Of a stretch of DNA of 59,564 bases, positions 50,227 to 57,900 are shown one piece after another (position 1 is the stretch's first letter; each line of letters opens with the position of its first letter). Origin of the DNA: an uncultured Porphyromonadaceae bacterium. GTDB taxonomy: Bacteria > Bacteroidota > Bacteroidia > Bacteroidales > Muribaculaceae. The translations under genes and the position numbers were made by a program. The stretch lies in the NCBI GenBank assembly GCA_945916235.1, contig CAMEGQ010000004.1:1-59564 (forward strand). The letters are read 5' to 3'. Under the pieces are notes generated by a model, which was given only the letters and a program-made list of their open reading frames with translations, searched no databases and was not told the origin of the DNA.

Positions 50227-51429
50227 ATGAAGATGGATTATAAAACGCTGTTTGACGCCGAGATAGACCGTCTTGGCAGTGGCTCGTACAAATGGGATTC
50301 TCCGGCTCCGGAGGGTACGATTCCGCTGTGGGTGGCAGATATGGATTTCCGCACGGCTCCGGCTGTCATAGAAGCGCTGGAGCGCAGGGTGAGCCACGGC
50401 GTATTCGGGTATACTCTGGTGGACGACGGCTATTACAAGGCTTTGACCGACTGGTTTTTGACGCGTCACGGCTATAGCTTCACGCGCGACCAGGTGATCT
50501 ACACCTCCGGCGTAGTGCCCGCTATCTCTGCCATTATCAAAGCTTTGACCCGACCGGGCGACGGGGTGATTGTGCAGACTCCGGTCTACAACTGCTTCTT
50601 CTCGTCGATACGCAACAACGGCTGCCGGATAGTGGAAAATCCGCTTATCCGGCAGGACTTTGATGACCGCACATTTACCTATCGCATGGATTATCAGCAT
50701 CTTGAAGAGCTGACTGCTGATGCGTCGAACCGCCTTCTGCTGCTGTGCAATCCTCATAACCCCGCCGGAAGAGCCTGGACTTCAGATGAGTTGCGCCGGG
50801 TGGCCGAGATTTGCCGGCGCCACGGCGTGAGAGTGGTCAGCGACGAAATACACTGTGAGCTGACAGCCCCGGACACTGCTTATACGCCTTACGGCACAGT
50901 GGACAGCGACGTAAATCAGCGGCCGGAAGCCATCGTATGTCTCTCGCCCTCAAAGGCTTTCAATACCGCTGGGCTGCAGATAGCAAATGTCGTCTGCCCG
51001 GATGATGAGGTTAAGGCTTTGGTAGATAAAGCGATAAATATCAACGAGGTTTGCGATGTCAACCCGTTCGGGGTCGTAGCCCTTAAAGCATCGTATTCAC
51101 CTCAGGGCGAGGAATGGCTCACGGCTCTGCGTGAGTATCTTTTTGAAAACTATCGGTTTATGCTCGTGTATCTGCTTGAACATCTGCCGCTTTGCAAAGT
51201 GACGCGCCTGGAGGCCACGTATCTGCCCTGGGTGGATGTATCGGCCTGCGGCATCCCCTCCGAGGCTATCGAGGAGCGACTTATGCGGCAGGCCCGCGTT
51301 TGGGTCAATGCCGGGGAGATGTATGGCAAAGGCGGATTTATCCGCCTGAATATAGCGTGTCCGCGCACACGCCTCGAGGAGGGGCTGAGAAGAATGTGCG
51401 GCTGGTTTAACTCGCTGACCAATAACTAA
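50227..51429 (+). CDS. patB: PatB/MalY-type PLP-dependent C-S lyase
   Basis: A 400-residue fold-type I aminotransferase-like enzyme. GTIPLWVADMDFRTAPAVIEAL at the start is the MalY/PatB signature; VYTSGVVPAISAIIKALT, NPHNPAGRAWT, VVSDEIHCEL and SPSKAFNTAGLQ (PLP-binding Lys) follow. It would cleave cystathionine or cysteine conjugates to a thiol, pyruvate and ammonia. The TTG at 50194 would add an unconserved leader; the ATG at 50227 is preferred. It follows the DUF3737 gene by 29 bases. Confidence 0.92.
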   Translation: MKMDYKTLFDAEIDRLGSGSYKWDSPAPEGTIPLWVADMDFRTAPAVIEALERRVSHGVFGYTLVDDGYYKALTDWFLTRHGYSFTRDQVIYTSGVVPAISAIIKALTRPGDGVIVQTPVYNCFFSSIRNNGCRIVENPLIRQDFDDRTFTYRMDYQHLEELTADASNRLLLLCNPHNPAGRAWTSDELRRVAEICRRHGVRVVSDEIHCELTAPDTAYTPYGTVDSDVNQRPEAIVCLSPSKAFNTAGLQIANVVCPDDEVKALVDKAININEVCDVNPFGVVALKASYSPQGEEWLTALREYLFENYRFMLVYLLEHLPLCKVTRLEATYLPWVDVSACGIPSEAIEERLMRQARVWVNAGEMYGKGGFIRLNIACPRTRLEEGLRRMCGWFNSLTNN

Positions 51430-51482
51430 AAGCGGCCGGCCTTATTTCTGACCGCCGGATTAATTAGATTGAATCACAGCAA

Positions 51483-52958
51483 ATGCTCGAACTGATACGC
51501 ACAGGCAAGGAAATATCACGCAGTCAGCGCTTTCGGCTGACTGTACAGCTTGCATGGCCCGCCATTGTGGCGCAGCTTTCGAGCATCATGATGCAATACA
51601 TAGATGCGGCGATGGTAGGGCGCCTCGGAGCCGACGATTCGGCTGCTGTGGGACTGGTTTCCACCTCTTTATGGCTATTCTGGGGACTCTGCTCCGCTGC
51701 TACCTCAGGTTTTTCCGTTCAGGTAGCTCACCGCATAGGCGCCAACGACGCCGCAGGTGCGCGAGGCGTTATGCGTCAGGGTATTACGTTCTCAGTGCTG
51801 TTCGGGCTGATGATGGCTCTCATAGGTGTGGCCATCGCCTGGCCGCTGCCCCACTGGCTTGGAGGCACCGAGGCTGTGACCGGAAAAGCAACGGAATATT
51901 TTGTGGCGTTCGTAGCGGCGCTCCCGATATTGACTCTCAACTACTTGGGTAGCGCTGTGCTACGTGCCTCGGGGAATATGAAGACTGCGGGTGCACTGAA
52001 TGTGATGATGTGTGCGCTTGATGTGGTGTTCAATTTCTTCCTGATTTTCCCTACTCATCATTTCAGCCTGTTCGGGATGGATCTGACGCTGCCCGGGGCA
52101 GGCTTGGGGGTGCTTGGCGCCGCTCTCGGTACGGTACTGGCCGAATGTGTCACAGCCGCTGCCGTGATGTGGACAGCGACAAGACATCAGCCCGAACTTG
52201 CCATCTGGGGAACGCGGAGCCGTCGGGGGTTGGCTGAGAGCGCCGAACCGCGATCGACGAAGGCCTTTATCCCCACGGGACGTGTGCTTCATAATGCGCT
52301 CAAAGTTTCGGCGCCGATGACTCTGGAGCATGCCGTGATTTGCGGCGCACAGATTATGGTCACAGTGATCGTGGCCCCGTTGGGTGTGATGGCAATAGCG
52401 GCCAACTCCTTCGCTGTCACGGCCGAAGCGCTATGCTACATGCCCGGCTATGGCATCGGCGATGCAGCCTCCACACTGGTCGGACAGAGCTATGGCGCTA
52501 AGCGTAAGGAGCTTGCGCGGCAGTTTGGCTATATGAGCGTAGGCCTGGGAATGGCTGTGATGACGCTGATGGGTGTGATATTATGGTTCGGAGCACCGGC
52601 TGTGATGGCTCTGCTTTCGCCTGTGGCTGATATTCAGGCTCTTGGTTCATCGGCGCTGAGAATTGAGGCATGGGCCGAACCCATGTTTGCCGCTTCGATA
52701 GTGTCGTATGGCGTTATGGTCGGGGTCGGCGATACAATTCTTCCTGCGGCAATGAATTTCGGGAGTATATGGCTGGTACGCTTGCCTTTAGCGGCCATTT
52801 TGGCGCCTACGATGGGGCTTGACGGCGTATGGCTGGCTATGTGTATCGAGCTGTGTTTTCGTGGGTTAATCTTCCTTTGGCGCCTGCTTAGCGGCGCATG
52901 GCTGCGCCACGGGCTCAAAACTGATCCGGTAGAGCCGCAGCCCGATCCGAACTGCTGA
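51483..52958 (+). CDS. MATE family efflux transporter
   Basis: A 491-residue inner-membrane protein with twelve membrane segments in two bundles. It opens with VQLAWPAIVAQLSSIMMQYIDAAMVGRLG and has the matching second-half segment APMTLEHAVICGAQIMVTVIV, followed by GYGIGDAASTLVGQSYGAKR, the MATE G-QxxGA-x pattern. Such pumps export drugs or metabolites using sodium or proton gradients. A small hydrophilic insertion (about 235-262) separates the bundles. It lies 53 bases after patB and may be in the same unit; export of a thiol-related compound is speculation. Confidence 0.92.
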   Translation: MLELIRTGKEISRSQRFRLTVQLAWPAIVAQLSSIMMQYIDAAMVGRLGADDSAAVGLVSTSLWLFWGLCSAATSGFSVQVAHRIGANDAAGARGVMRQGITFSVLFGLMMALIGVAIAWPLPHWLGGTEAVTGKATEYFVAFVAALPILTLNYLGSAVLRASGNMKTAGALNVMMCALDVVFNFFLIFPTHHFSLFGMDLTLPGAGLGVLGAALGTVLAECVTAAAVMWTATRHQPELAIWGTRSRRGLAESAEPRSTKAFIPTGRVLHNALKVSAPMTLEHAVICGAQIMVTVIVAPLGVMAIAANSFAVTAEALCYMPGYGIGDAASTLVGQSYGAKRKELARQFGYMSVGLGMAVMTLMGVILWFGAPAVMALLSPVADIQALGSSALRIEAWAEPMFAASIVSYGVMVGVGDTILPAAMNFGSIWLVRLPLAAILAPTMGLDGVWLAMCIELCFRGLIFLWRLLSGAWLRHGLKTDPVEPQPDPNC

Positions 52959-52986
52959 GGCATCTGCCGGCTGGAGTCTGAGGCTC

Positions 52987-53430
52987 TTATTCGCTGATGG
53001 CAGCGGGATCTACCTCCACATCCACTTTGCGGCCTGCGGAATCAATCCATACCATGCGGATAATCATGTGTTTGTCGGCCAAGGCTTTAAGACCGGCGCT
53101 AACAGTCGGGTCAGCCAGCTGAGCCCGGAATTCGGTGACGGCAGACTCGTGCAGCATCGGTGTCTGATTCTCGTTGACTCCGGCGAGCGAAAGCTGCGGA
53201 GCGAGCGTGAAAGTCATAACCAGAGCGGAGTCGGTGGCTTCGGCCCTGGTGTCGGTAAACAGACCTGTCTGCATCTCTTTTTGCTTGAATTCCTGCGAAT
53301 TAAGCTGCTCGACAAGACGGTTGATGGTTTTGTCAGGGGTGTTGGTGCATCCGGAAAGGGTCACGGCGCCTCCCCAGACGGCTAAGGCCAGTAGGGCGAT
53401 GAAAAATATGCGTGAAGTCAGTTTGGTCAT
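52987..53430 (-). CDS. Small lipoprotein of unknown function
   Basis: A 147-residue lipoprotein: signal peptide ending LSGC, then a single alpha/beta domain (TINRLVEQLNSQEFKQKEMQTG, ALVMTFTLAPQLS, MIIRMVWIDSAGRKVDVEVDP). No family is recognised with confidence. It converges on the MATE gene with 28 bases between stops. A textbook promoter precedes it (53483-53452), and beyond that lies the 33-bp minisatellite shared with the divergent repeat-protein gene. Confidence 0.8.
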   Translation of the reverse strand: MTKLTSRIFFIALLALAVWGGAVTLSGCTNTPDKTINRLVEQLNSQEFKQKEMQTGLFTDTRAEATDSALVMTFTLAPQLSLAGVNENQTPMLHESAVTEFRAQLADPTVSAGLKALADKHMIIRMVWIDSAGRKVDVEVDPAAISE

Positions 53431-53451
53431 AGCGTCAGGCTTTTATCGGCG

Positions 53452-53483
53452 CAAAAATACAAAATCTTCGCAGTCCTGCAAAA
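53452..53483 (-). promoter_or_regulatory. Promoter of the small lipoprotein gene
   Basis: On the minus strand TTTTG (53483-53479) and TATTTTTG (53459-53452), spacer 19. The leader is about 15-20 bases. The minisatellite begins 18 bases further upstream. Confidence 0.85.
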
Positions 53484-53501
53484 TCAGCTTTCCCAGATGT
53501 A

Positions 53502-53596
53502 TTTGCAAAAATCCAAAGAAACTGAAGGCCGGAATTTGTAAAAATCCAAAGAAACTGAAGGCTGGAATTTGCAAAAATCCAAAGAAACTGTAGCGG
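53502..53596. repeat. 33-bp minisatellite, about 2.9 copies
   Basis: Copies start at 53502, 53535 and 53568 with TTTGCAAAAATCCAAAGAAA, TTTGTAAAAATCCAAAGAAA and TTTGCAAAAATCCAAAGAAA, each continuing CTGAAGGCCGGAA or a variant. Only two substitutions separate the first two. It lies between two divergent envelope genes, close to the promoter of one. Confidence 0.9.
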
Positions 53597-53690
53597 CCTC
53601 AAACAGCGGATTTGGGGAGTGAAAGATTGGAGGATAGTTAAACCATCAGCGCTTCTGGCTATCTAAAGGTAAAAGCTAAAACCCCAAGAA

Positions 53691-53696
53691 AGGAGG
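53691..53696 (+). promoter_or_regulatory. Canonical Shine-Dalgarno AGGAGG
   Basis: AAGAAAGGAGGAAAAAGCC precedes the ATG at 53705, with AGGAGG at 8 bases, an ideal distance. Other genes in this window lack such sites, as is normal for Bacteroidetes, so its presence is unusual. Confidence 0.8.
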
Positions 53697-53704
53697 AAAA
53701 AGCC

Positions 53705-54682
53705 ATGAAAAGATTCTTTACCCTACTGATTGTTACTACTTTAACGTTAGTGTTGACTTCAATTACAGCCGATGCCCGCGGCCGTCAGCCTCAGAGCAAC
53801 GGTTCGCGTCAGGCACAGACGCAGACCATACGTCCGCAGGGTGGAAATCAGAATCGTGGCGGAGCCACTAACTACCGCCATCAGGGCGGTGGACAAAACC
53901 GTCCCCAGGGTGGCCAGGGCTATCGTCCTGAAGGTGGACAGCACCGTCCCCAGGGCGGCCAGGGTTATCGTCCCGAAGGCGGACAGCACCGTCCCCAGGG
54001 TGGTCAGGGCTATCGTCCCGAAGGCGGACAGCACCGTCCTCAGGGTGGCCAGGGCTATCGTCCCGGTGGAGGTCACGGCTTCCGTCCCGATGGCGGACAC
54101 GGCTATCGCCCCGATGGCGGCAGGCATCATGGCCATGGCGGTTATCATCCCGGCGTTGGTCCGATGCGTCCTCACATGCATCCCCGGCATCACGGACATC
54201 ACTTCCGTCATCCCGTGCCTTTCTTCAACGGATTCCATCGTCCCGTGCCCCCTCCCAGATGGCGTTATCGCACAGGCGGTCCTATGTTCGGTACCATCCT
54301 CGGTATCTCGCTCGGAACGGCAATAGGCGTATCGGTCAATGCTCTGATCAATGACGGATACACGGTCAGCAGTTATGGCGACAATGTCGTGTACCTCAAC
54401 GATGTGGAGCAGATGAACTATATCTGGCCTGATGCAGCGCTATATTACAACGGAGGAAGGCTGTATGGCTCGCAGTTTACCTACTGCTCACCCTACGACA
54501 ACCCCAGCCGTTATTACTCGCTGTATAACACATTCAATTACCAATATGGGGCTCCCGTGAGTATCAACAATAGCGCTCTATCGCTTTCGGCAACATGGTT
54601 CGGAGCAGGTGGCCGATATGTGACCCTCAGCTATACCCCTCAGGGATCAACCTTTTACACTACGCTTTCGTTCGGCAACTGA
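53705..54682 (+). CDS. Secreted Gly/Gln/Arg/Pro/His repeat protein
   Basis: A 325-residue protein: signal peptide (about 1-24, cleavage near ADARG), a repeat region (about 56-145) and a C-terminal folded domain. The 15-residue unit GGQHRPQGGQGYRPE occurs four times, followed by two 8-residue units (GGHGFRPD, GGHGYRPD) and a His-rich stretch (RHHGHGGYH, HPRHHGHHFRH) that could bind metal. FGTILGISLGTAIGVSV (about 196-212) is a glycine-zipper-like membrane segment. The last part is beta-rich with many Tyr and Asn. No family is recognised. The start is secured by a strong AGGAGG site; the array is prone to slippage at the DNA level (45-bp units). Confidence 0.85.
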   Translation: MKRFFTLLIVTTLTLVLTSITADARGRQPQSNGSRQAQTQTIRPQGGNQNRGGATNYRHQGGGQNRPQGGQGYRPEGGQHRPQGGQGYRPEGGQHRPQGGQGYRPEGGQHRPQGGQGYRPGGGHGFRPDGGHGYRPDGGRHHGHGGYHPGVGPMRPHMHPRHHGHHFRHPVPFFNGFHRPVPPPRWRYRTGGPMFGTILGISLGTAIGVSVNALINDGYTVSSYGDNVVYLNDVEQMNYIWPDAALYYNGGRLYGSQFTYCSPYDNPSRYYSLYNTFNYQYGAPVSINNSALSLSATWFGAGGRYVTLSYTPQGSTFYTTLSFGN

Positions 54683-54756
54683 TTCCGAGCGGCTGTAAAA
54701 TATGTGATGAGGCTGCATCGCGGCCTTATCAATTTTGAGCCGGGGTGTATGCGGTT

Positions 54757-55500
54757 TCAGAATCGCAGGTATACTTTCCGGCCGTTGCAGATGTAGAGGC
54801 CGGCAGTGGGATGGGCCACCGGGCGTCCGAACAGATCGTAATATACCGGTGTCACGGCCGGGGCTTGGGGAGGGCTGACGGAGGTGGGTTTGTCGGTTCC
54901 GCTTTCCAGCCGGAAAAGCCATTCATTGGCATCTTCCGAGTAATGGTCGCTCCAGAGGTTGATTGCATAGTTCTGTCTCGGGGAGCCGCAGTTCATCACG
55001 GGGTAGGATGATTCGATGGTGGCATCGGTGGCAATTGCGCAGTAGGAGACGCCGTCGCTGTCGACTCCGCTTGTGTCGGTATGGGTCACGAACAGGAACC
55101 CATACGGGTCGACCGTCGACGCGCTCCCCGATTCCACATACTCCCAGCGCCCTTCGGGACTTAAGACCGTAGGCGTGGGGTTGACAAATCCGTCTGGGTC
55201 AGCTTTGCAGACCATTTTGTAACGGTCGGGATTATCCGGCGACGGGATGAAGGTCCAAAGCTGATAGTCGTAGTCGGGGCTGCTGAGGTCGACCGGAGCT
55301 GCGGACCAAAGCATATCGGGGTGTTCGCTTCCGGCGGGATAATATTGAATGCATCGGCCTGTGCGTTGATCTGAACCGTTGTATCGTGTGGTAAGCCTGT
55401 ACCAGCTTTCAGGATCAGGTTTCTCAAATGTCTGAGCCGTAATATCCGGTAGCGGAACGGCCAACAAAGCCATTAACGACAATAATGTTATGATTTTCAT
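54757..55500 (-). CDS. Secreted protein with a T9SS-like C-terminal tail
   Basis: A 247-residue protein with a signal peptide (about 1-22, cleavage near ITAQT) and a middle beta-rich part (about 30-205) containing WYRLTTRYN, YQLWTFIPSPDNPDRYKMVCKAD and NEWLFRLE, reminiscent of ricin-type trefoils, though not firmly so. The end, YYDLFGRPVAHPTAGLYICNGRKVYLRF, follows the 'YDLxGRxV-x-GLYIxNGKKV' pattern of type 9 sorting tails in Bacteroidetes. The full type 9 system is not in this window; whether the genome has one is unknown. It lies 70 bases after the ArgC-like gene. Confidence 0.75.
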   Translation of the reverse strand: MKIITLLSLMALLAVPLPDITAQTFEKPDPESWYRLTTRYNGSDQRTGRCIQYYPAGSEHPDMLWSAAPVDLSSPDYDYQLWTFIPSPDNPDRYKMVCKADPDGFVNPTPTVLSPEGRWEYVESGSASTVDPYGFLFVTHTDTSGVDSDGVSYCAIATDATIESSYPVMNCGSPRQNYAINLWSDHYSEDANEWLFRLESGTDKPTSVSPPQAPAVTPVYYDLFGRPVAHPTAGLYICNGRKVYLRF

Positions 55501-55570
55501 AGCCTGAGATGTTTAATAATCTAACGCATCCAGCTATGTAGTTGTTCATATTTTTGTACGTATTTATTTA

Positions 55571-56626
55571 TTAGAGCGCGGAGGCTTTGAGGGCGAGGCC
55601 GGTGCGCTCGGACAGACCGAAAAGCAGGTTGAGCAGATGTACGCCATTGCCGGCAGCTCCGCGCAGCAGATTGTCGCAGGCTGTGACGATGCGCAGCGCC
55701 GGAAGCGATGCGTTGAGCTCCGATGTGGGGTAGGAGAGGTTGATCAGGCATTTGTTGGTATTGGCTACGTCGGCCACTGTCGGTACGAAGTCGACCGGAT
55801 AGGCGAAGCCGTGGTCCTCGTAAGCATTGTCATAGATCTTACGCAGTTCGGAGAGCGACATACCGGCTGCTACATCGATGGTTGCCACCATGCCACGCTG
55901 AGAGGTGTTGTCGCGGCTGAGCGAAATCTCGATCGGAGCGGCGAAGGAGGGCTGTATGCGGCGCAGTTCGGCGGCAGCTTCCATTGCGGCATCCTCGGCA
56001 TCCGGACGGTGTTCGCGCGGGGCTATCGGGTCGAGGCGCGTGGAGCGTGTGTAGTCGGTAGCAGTAGGGGAGAAGGGCGCCGACGCCTTTATGGGGACGC
56101 CGTTGGGGCGCGTGGTAGCCAGCATCGGGATTTCGGCCATAGAGATATTCACACGGATGCGCTCGGGCGGGAGCATGCAGTTTTTCGCCACCGGGAAGAG
56201 CGCAGTCTCGACAGCCAAGGCCAGGGCTGACGGTACGGAGGCGCGTGTGGCGCCGCGCACCAACGCTTTGCGGTTGTGCTCGGCAAAACCGTAGACCATA
56301 TCATACTCGCCGCCGCGGAAGGCACCGGTGAGGTCGATGATTTTCAAACCGATTTCGCGGGCAGCGGCATCATAAAGATTCATCCACCGGCTGGCCTGCC
56401 AGGGCTCGCCGCAGAGAAACACGGCATCGAGACCTTCGGGCGATAGCTCGCTGACGATCTCCATGTCGGTGTCGCCTACCAGACCGCGATGCAGATCGGC
56501 CACCTTGCGTCCTGCTTCGGACGCAGAGGCTACCCGGAGGATTTCTACATCAGGATGATTTATGAGAATTCTGACCAATTCGCCGGCGGCCATGGTTTCG
56601 GCCCCGAGAATGCCCACTTTTATCAT
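55571..56626 (-). CDS. ArgC-like protein lacking the catalytic cysteine
   Basis: A 351-residue homologue of N-acetyl-gamma-glutamyl-phosphate reductase. The start (MIKVGILGAETMAAGELVRIL, INHPDVEI), VYGFAEHNRKAL, and the end (TNKCLINLS, CDNLLRGAAGNGVHLLNLLFGL, GLALKASAL) follow ArgC. At the active site, where ArgC has NPGCFAT, it reads SVPSALA, so the nucleophilic Cys is Ser133, and the TGSTGAG loop is replaced by an unrelated stretch (about 158-182). It therefore probably cannot reduce the acyl phosphate. It may be a neofunctional paralogue, an assembly partner, or a new enzyme on the same scaffold. No other arginine gene adjoins it. The ATG at 56626 replaces a longer frame to 56653. Confidence 0.8.
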   Translation of the reverse strand: MIKVGILGAETMAAGELVRILINHPDVEILRVASASEAGRKVADLHRGLVGDTDMEIVSELSPEGLDAVFLCGEPWQASRWMNLYDAAAREIGLKIIDLTGAFRGGEYDMVYGFAEHNRKALVRGATRASVPSALALAVETALFPVAKNCMLPPERIRVNISMAEIPMLATTRPNGVPIKASAPFSPTATDYTRSTRLDPIAPREHRPDAEDAAMEAAAELRRIQPSFAAPIEISLSRDNTSQRGMVATIDVAAGMSLSELRKIYDNAYEDHGFAYPVDFVPTVADVANTNKCLINLSYPTSELNASLPALRIVTACDNLLRGAAGNGVHLLNLLFGLSERTGLALKASAL

Positions 56627-56764
56627 AAGATTTTTAGATATTGGTTTGCACAAATTTAACTATTTATTCCCACAGTAGCAAATCTGACTTTTCGGCCGCT
56701 ACGCGAGCATTCCCAAGCACAGAATTATAAATCTTGCAGCTGCCGGCCGTGGCTGCGTGGCAAT

Positions 56765-56842
56765 ATGAAACAAGAAAGGCTGTCATCTCGACAGCCTTTC
56801 TTGCTTTATCTTTAACCTTAAATCTAATACCATGAAAAAACA
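56765..56842 (-). ncRNA. Small RNA or attenuator leader with terminator hairpin
   Basis: Read on the minus strand, a promoter (56876-56848) is followed by about 40 unstructured bases containing GGTATTAGATTTAAGGTTAA. A perfect 13-bp stem (AAGAAAGGCTGTC / GACAGCCTTTCTT, 56772-56802) comes next, then CTTGTTTCAT. This would give an RNA of about 75 bases, or a leader whose hairpin limits read-through into the ArgC-like gene at 56626. The conserved-looking linker resembles leaders that recur in Bacteroides genomes (memory, not checked). Confidence 0.6.
56772..56802 (-). terminator. Perfect 13-bp stem-loop
   Basis: AAGAAAGGCTGTC and GACAGCCTTTCTT with loop ATCTC. T-rich sequence follows on the minus strand. 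It ends the small RNA candidate. Confidence 0.8.
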
Positions 56843-56847
56843 CAGTG

Positions 56848-56876
56848 CAAATATAGTATTTATACTCTTCAAACAA
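56848..56876 (-). promoter_or_regulatory. Promoter of the small RNA candidate
   Basis: On the minus strand TTG (56876-56874, part of TTGTTTG) and TATATTTG (56855-56848), spacer 18. The remaining 175 bases to the response-regulator gene show no clear promoter box; a TAATTTTA near 56969 is a weak candidate. Confidence 0.65.
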
Positions 56877-57051
56877 GTTGCACGATTGTTGGTTCACCCG
56901 GTGGGGTGGAAAGTTGCGTATTTAACCTCTTTTAACATTCGTGTGGCCATATTAGCGCTATTTTTTGTGTAATTTTATCTCCGAACAACATAAAGGGGCA
57001 GTATGTCTGCCTCTGAGGTAACATTGCCGGCACAATCAAATCGATAAGACA

Positions 57052-57834
57052 ATGAGAATCAACATCTTAGTTATCGACGACGAAGAGTCCTACTGTGAGA
57101 TTCTAAAATATAACCTTGAAAAGGAAGGCTACGAAGTTGACACAGCCGACAGCGCCGAAACGGCTCTCGGCTACGACCTTCGGAAATATCAGCTCATCCT
57201 CGTGGACATCATGATGGAGCGCATGGGCGGATTCGACTTCGCAAAGCGTGTGCGCAACAATCCTGAGATTGAAAATATCCCCATAATATTCTGCTCGGCG
57301 CTCAACGGCGAGGACGAGAAGGTGATGGGTCTTAACATCGGCGCCGACGACTATATCACCAAGCCGTTCAAAAACGCTGAGGTGATAGCCCGTGTTAAGG
57401 CTGTGCTTCGTCGCTCGGCACCGTCGCTGCAGACCATCCGGCAGGGTGCACCGGTGATTCAAGGTGTTCCCGGCTATCAGATGCCTGTGAATCAGGCAGC
57501 TCCGACAACTCCCAAGGCTTTTGCCGCAGGGTTTGAGCCCGATGTAATCTACAAGCAGATGCGCATCGACCGGAACAAGAAGACCTGCTACATCAGCAAT
57601 CAGGAGGTGCGCCTAAGCCGCAAGGAATTCGATCTGCTGCTTTTCTTCCTCTCCAACCGCGACCGCATACATTCGCGCGACGAGATTATGGATAAAGTAT
57701 GGGGTGACGTGGAGGTGACCGACCGCGCTGTGGATACCAACATCGCACGTCTGCGTAAGAAGATTGAGCCATACGGGTCGAATATCGTGACCCGTCAGGG
57801 TTTCGGATACGGATTCAAATCTGACACCGAATGA
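57052..57834 (+). CDS. OmpR-family response regulator
   Basis: A 260-residue two-component regulator. The receiver domain (about 1-125) has the acidic pair Asp9-Asp10, phospho-acceptor Asp52 in LILVDIMM, Ser/Thr switch in FCSALNGED and Lys in DYITKPF. A long, Pro/Gln-rich linker (about 125-160) leads to a winged-helix DNA-binding domain (about 162-258) with LSRKEFDLLLFFLSNRDRIHSRDEIMDKVWG and VDTNIARLRKKI. The linker is longer than usual. It lies 66 bases upstream of the histidine kinase gene. Confidence 0.95.
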   Translation: MRINILVIDDEESYCEILKYNLEKEGYEVDTADSAETALGYDLRKYQLILVDIMMERMGGFDFAKRVRNNPEIENIPIIFCSALNGEDEKVMGLNIGADDYITKPFKNAEVIARVKAVLRRSAPSLQTIRQGAPVIQGVPGYQMPVNQAAPTTPKAFAAGFEPDVIYKQMRIDRNKKTCYISNQEVRLSRKEFDLLLFFLSNRDRIHSRDEIMDKVWGDVEVTDRAVDTNIARLRKKIEPYGSNIVTRQGFGYGFKSDTE

Positions 57835-57900
57835 TGGCGCAGCCCTGAGGGTGGGCTTTCTTAAGGATGAAAATGTTGAATTTTAGCGCGAGATGTAAAT

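Noticed and set aside
53174-53593. Plus-strand frame that translates the minisatellite into KNPKKLKAGIC repeats
   Set aside because: It runs antisense through the small lipoprotein gene and across its promoter; the 33-bp period keeps the frame open by chance.
56832-56972. 46-codon plus-strand frame starting MKKHSAN
   Set aside because: It has no promoter facing it and overlaps the minus-strand promoter and small RNA; it may be open by chance.
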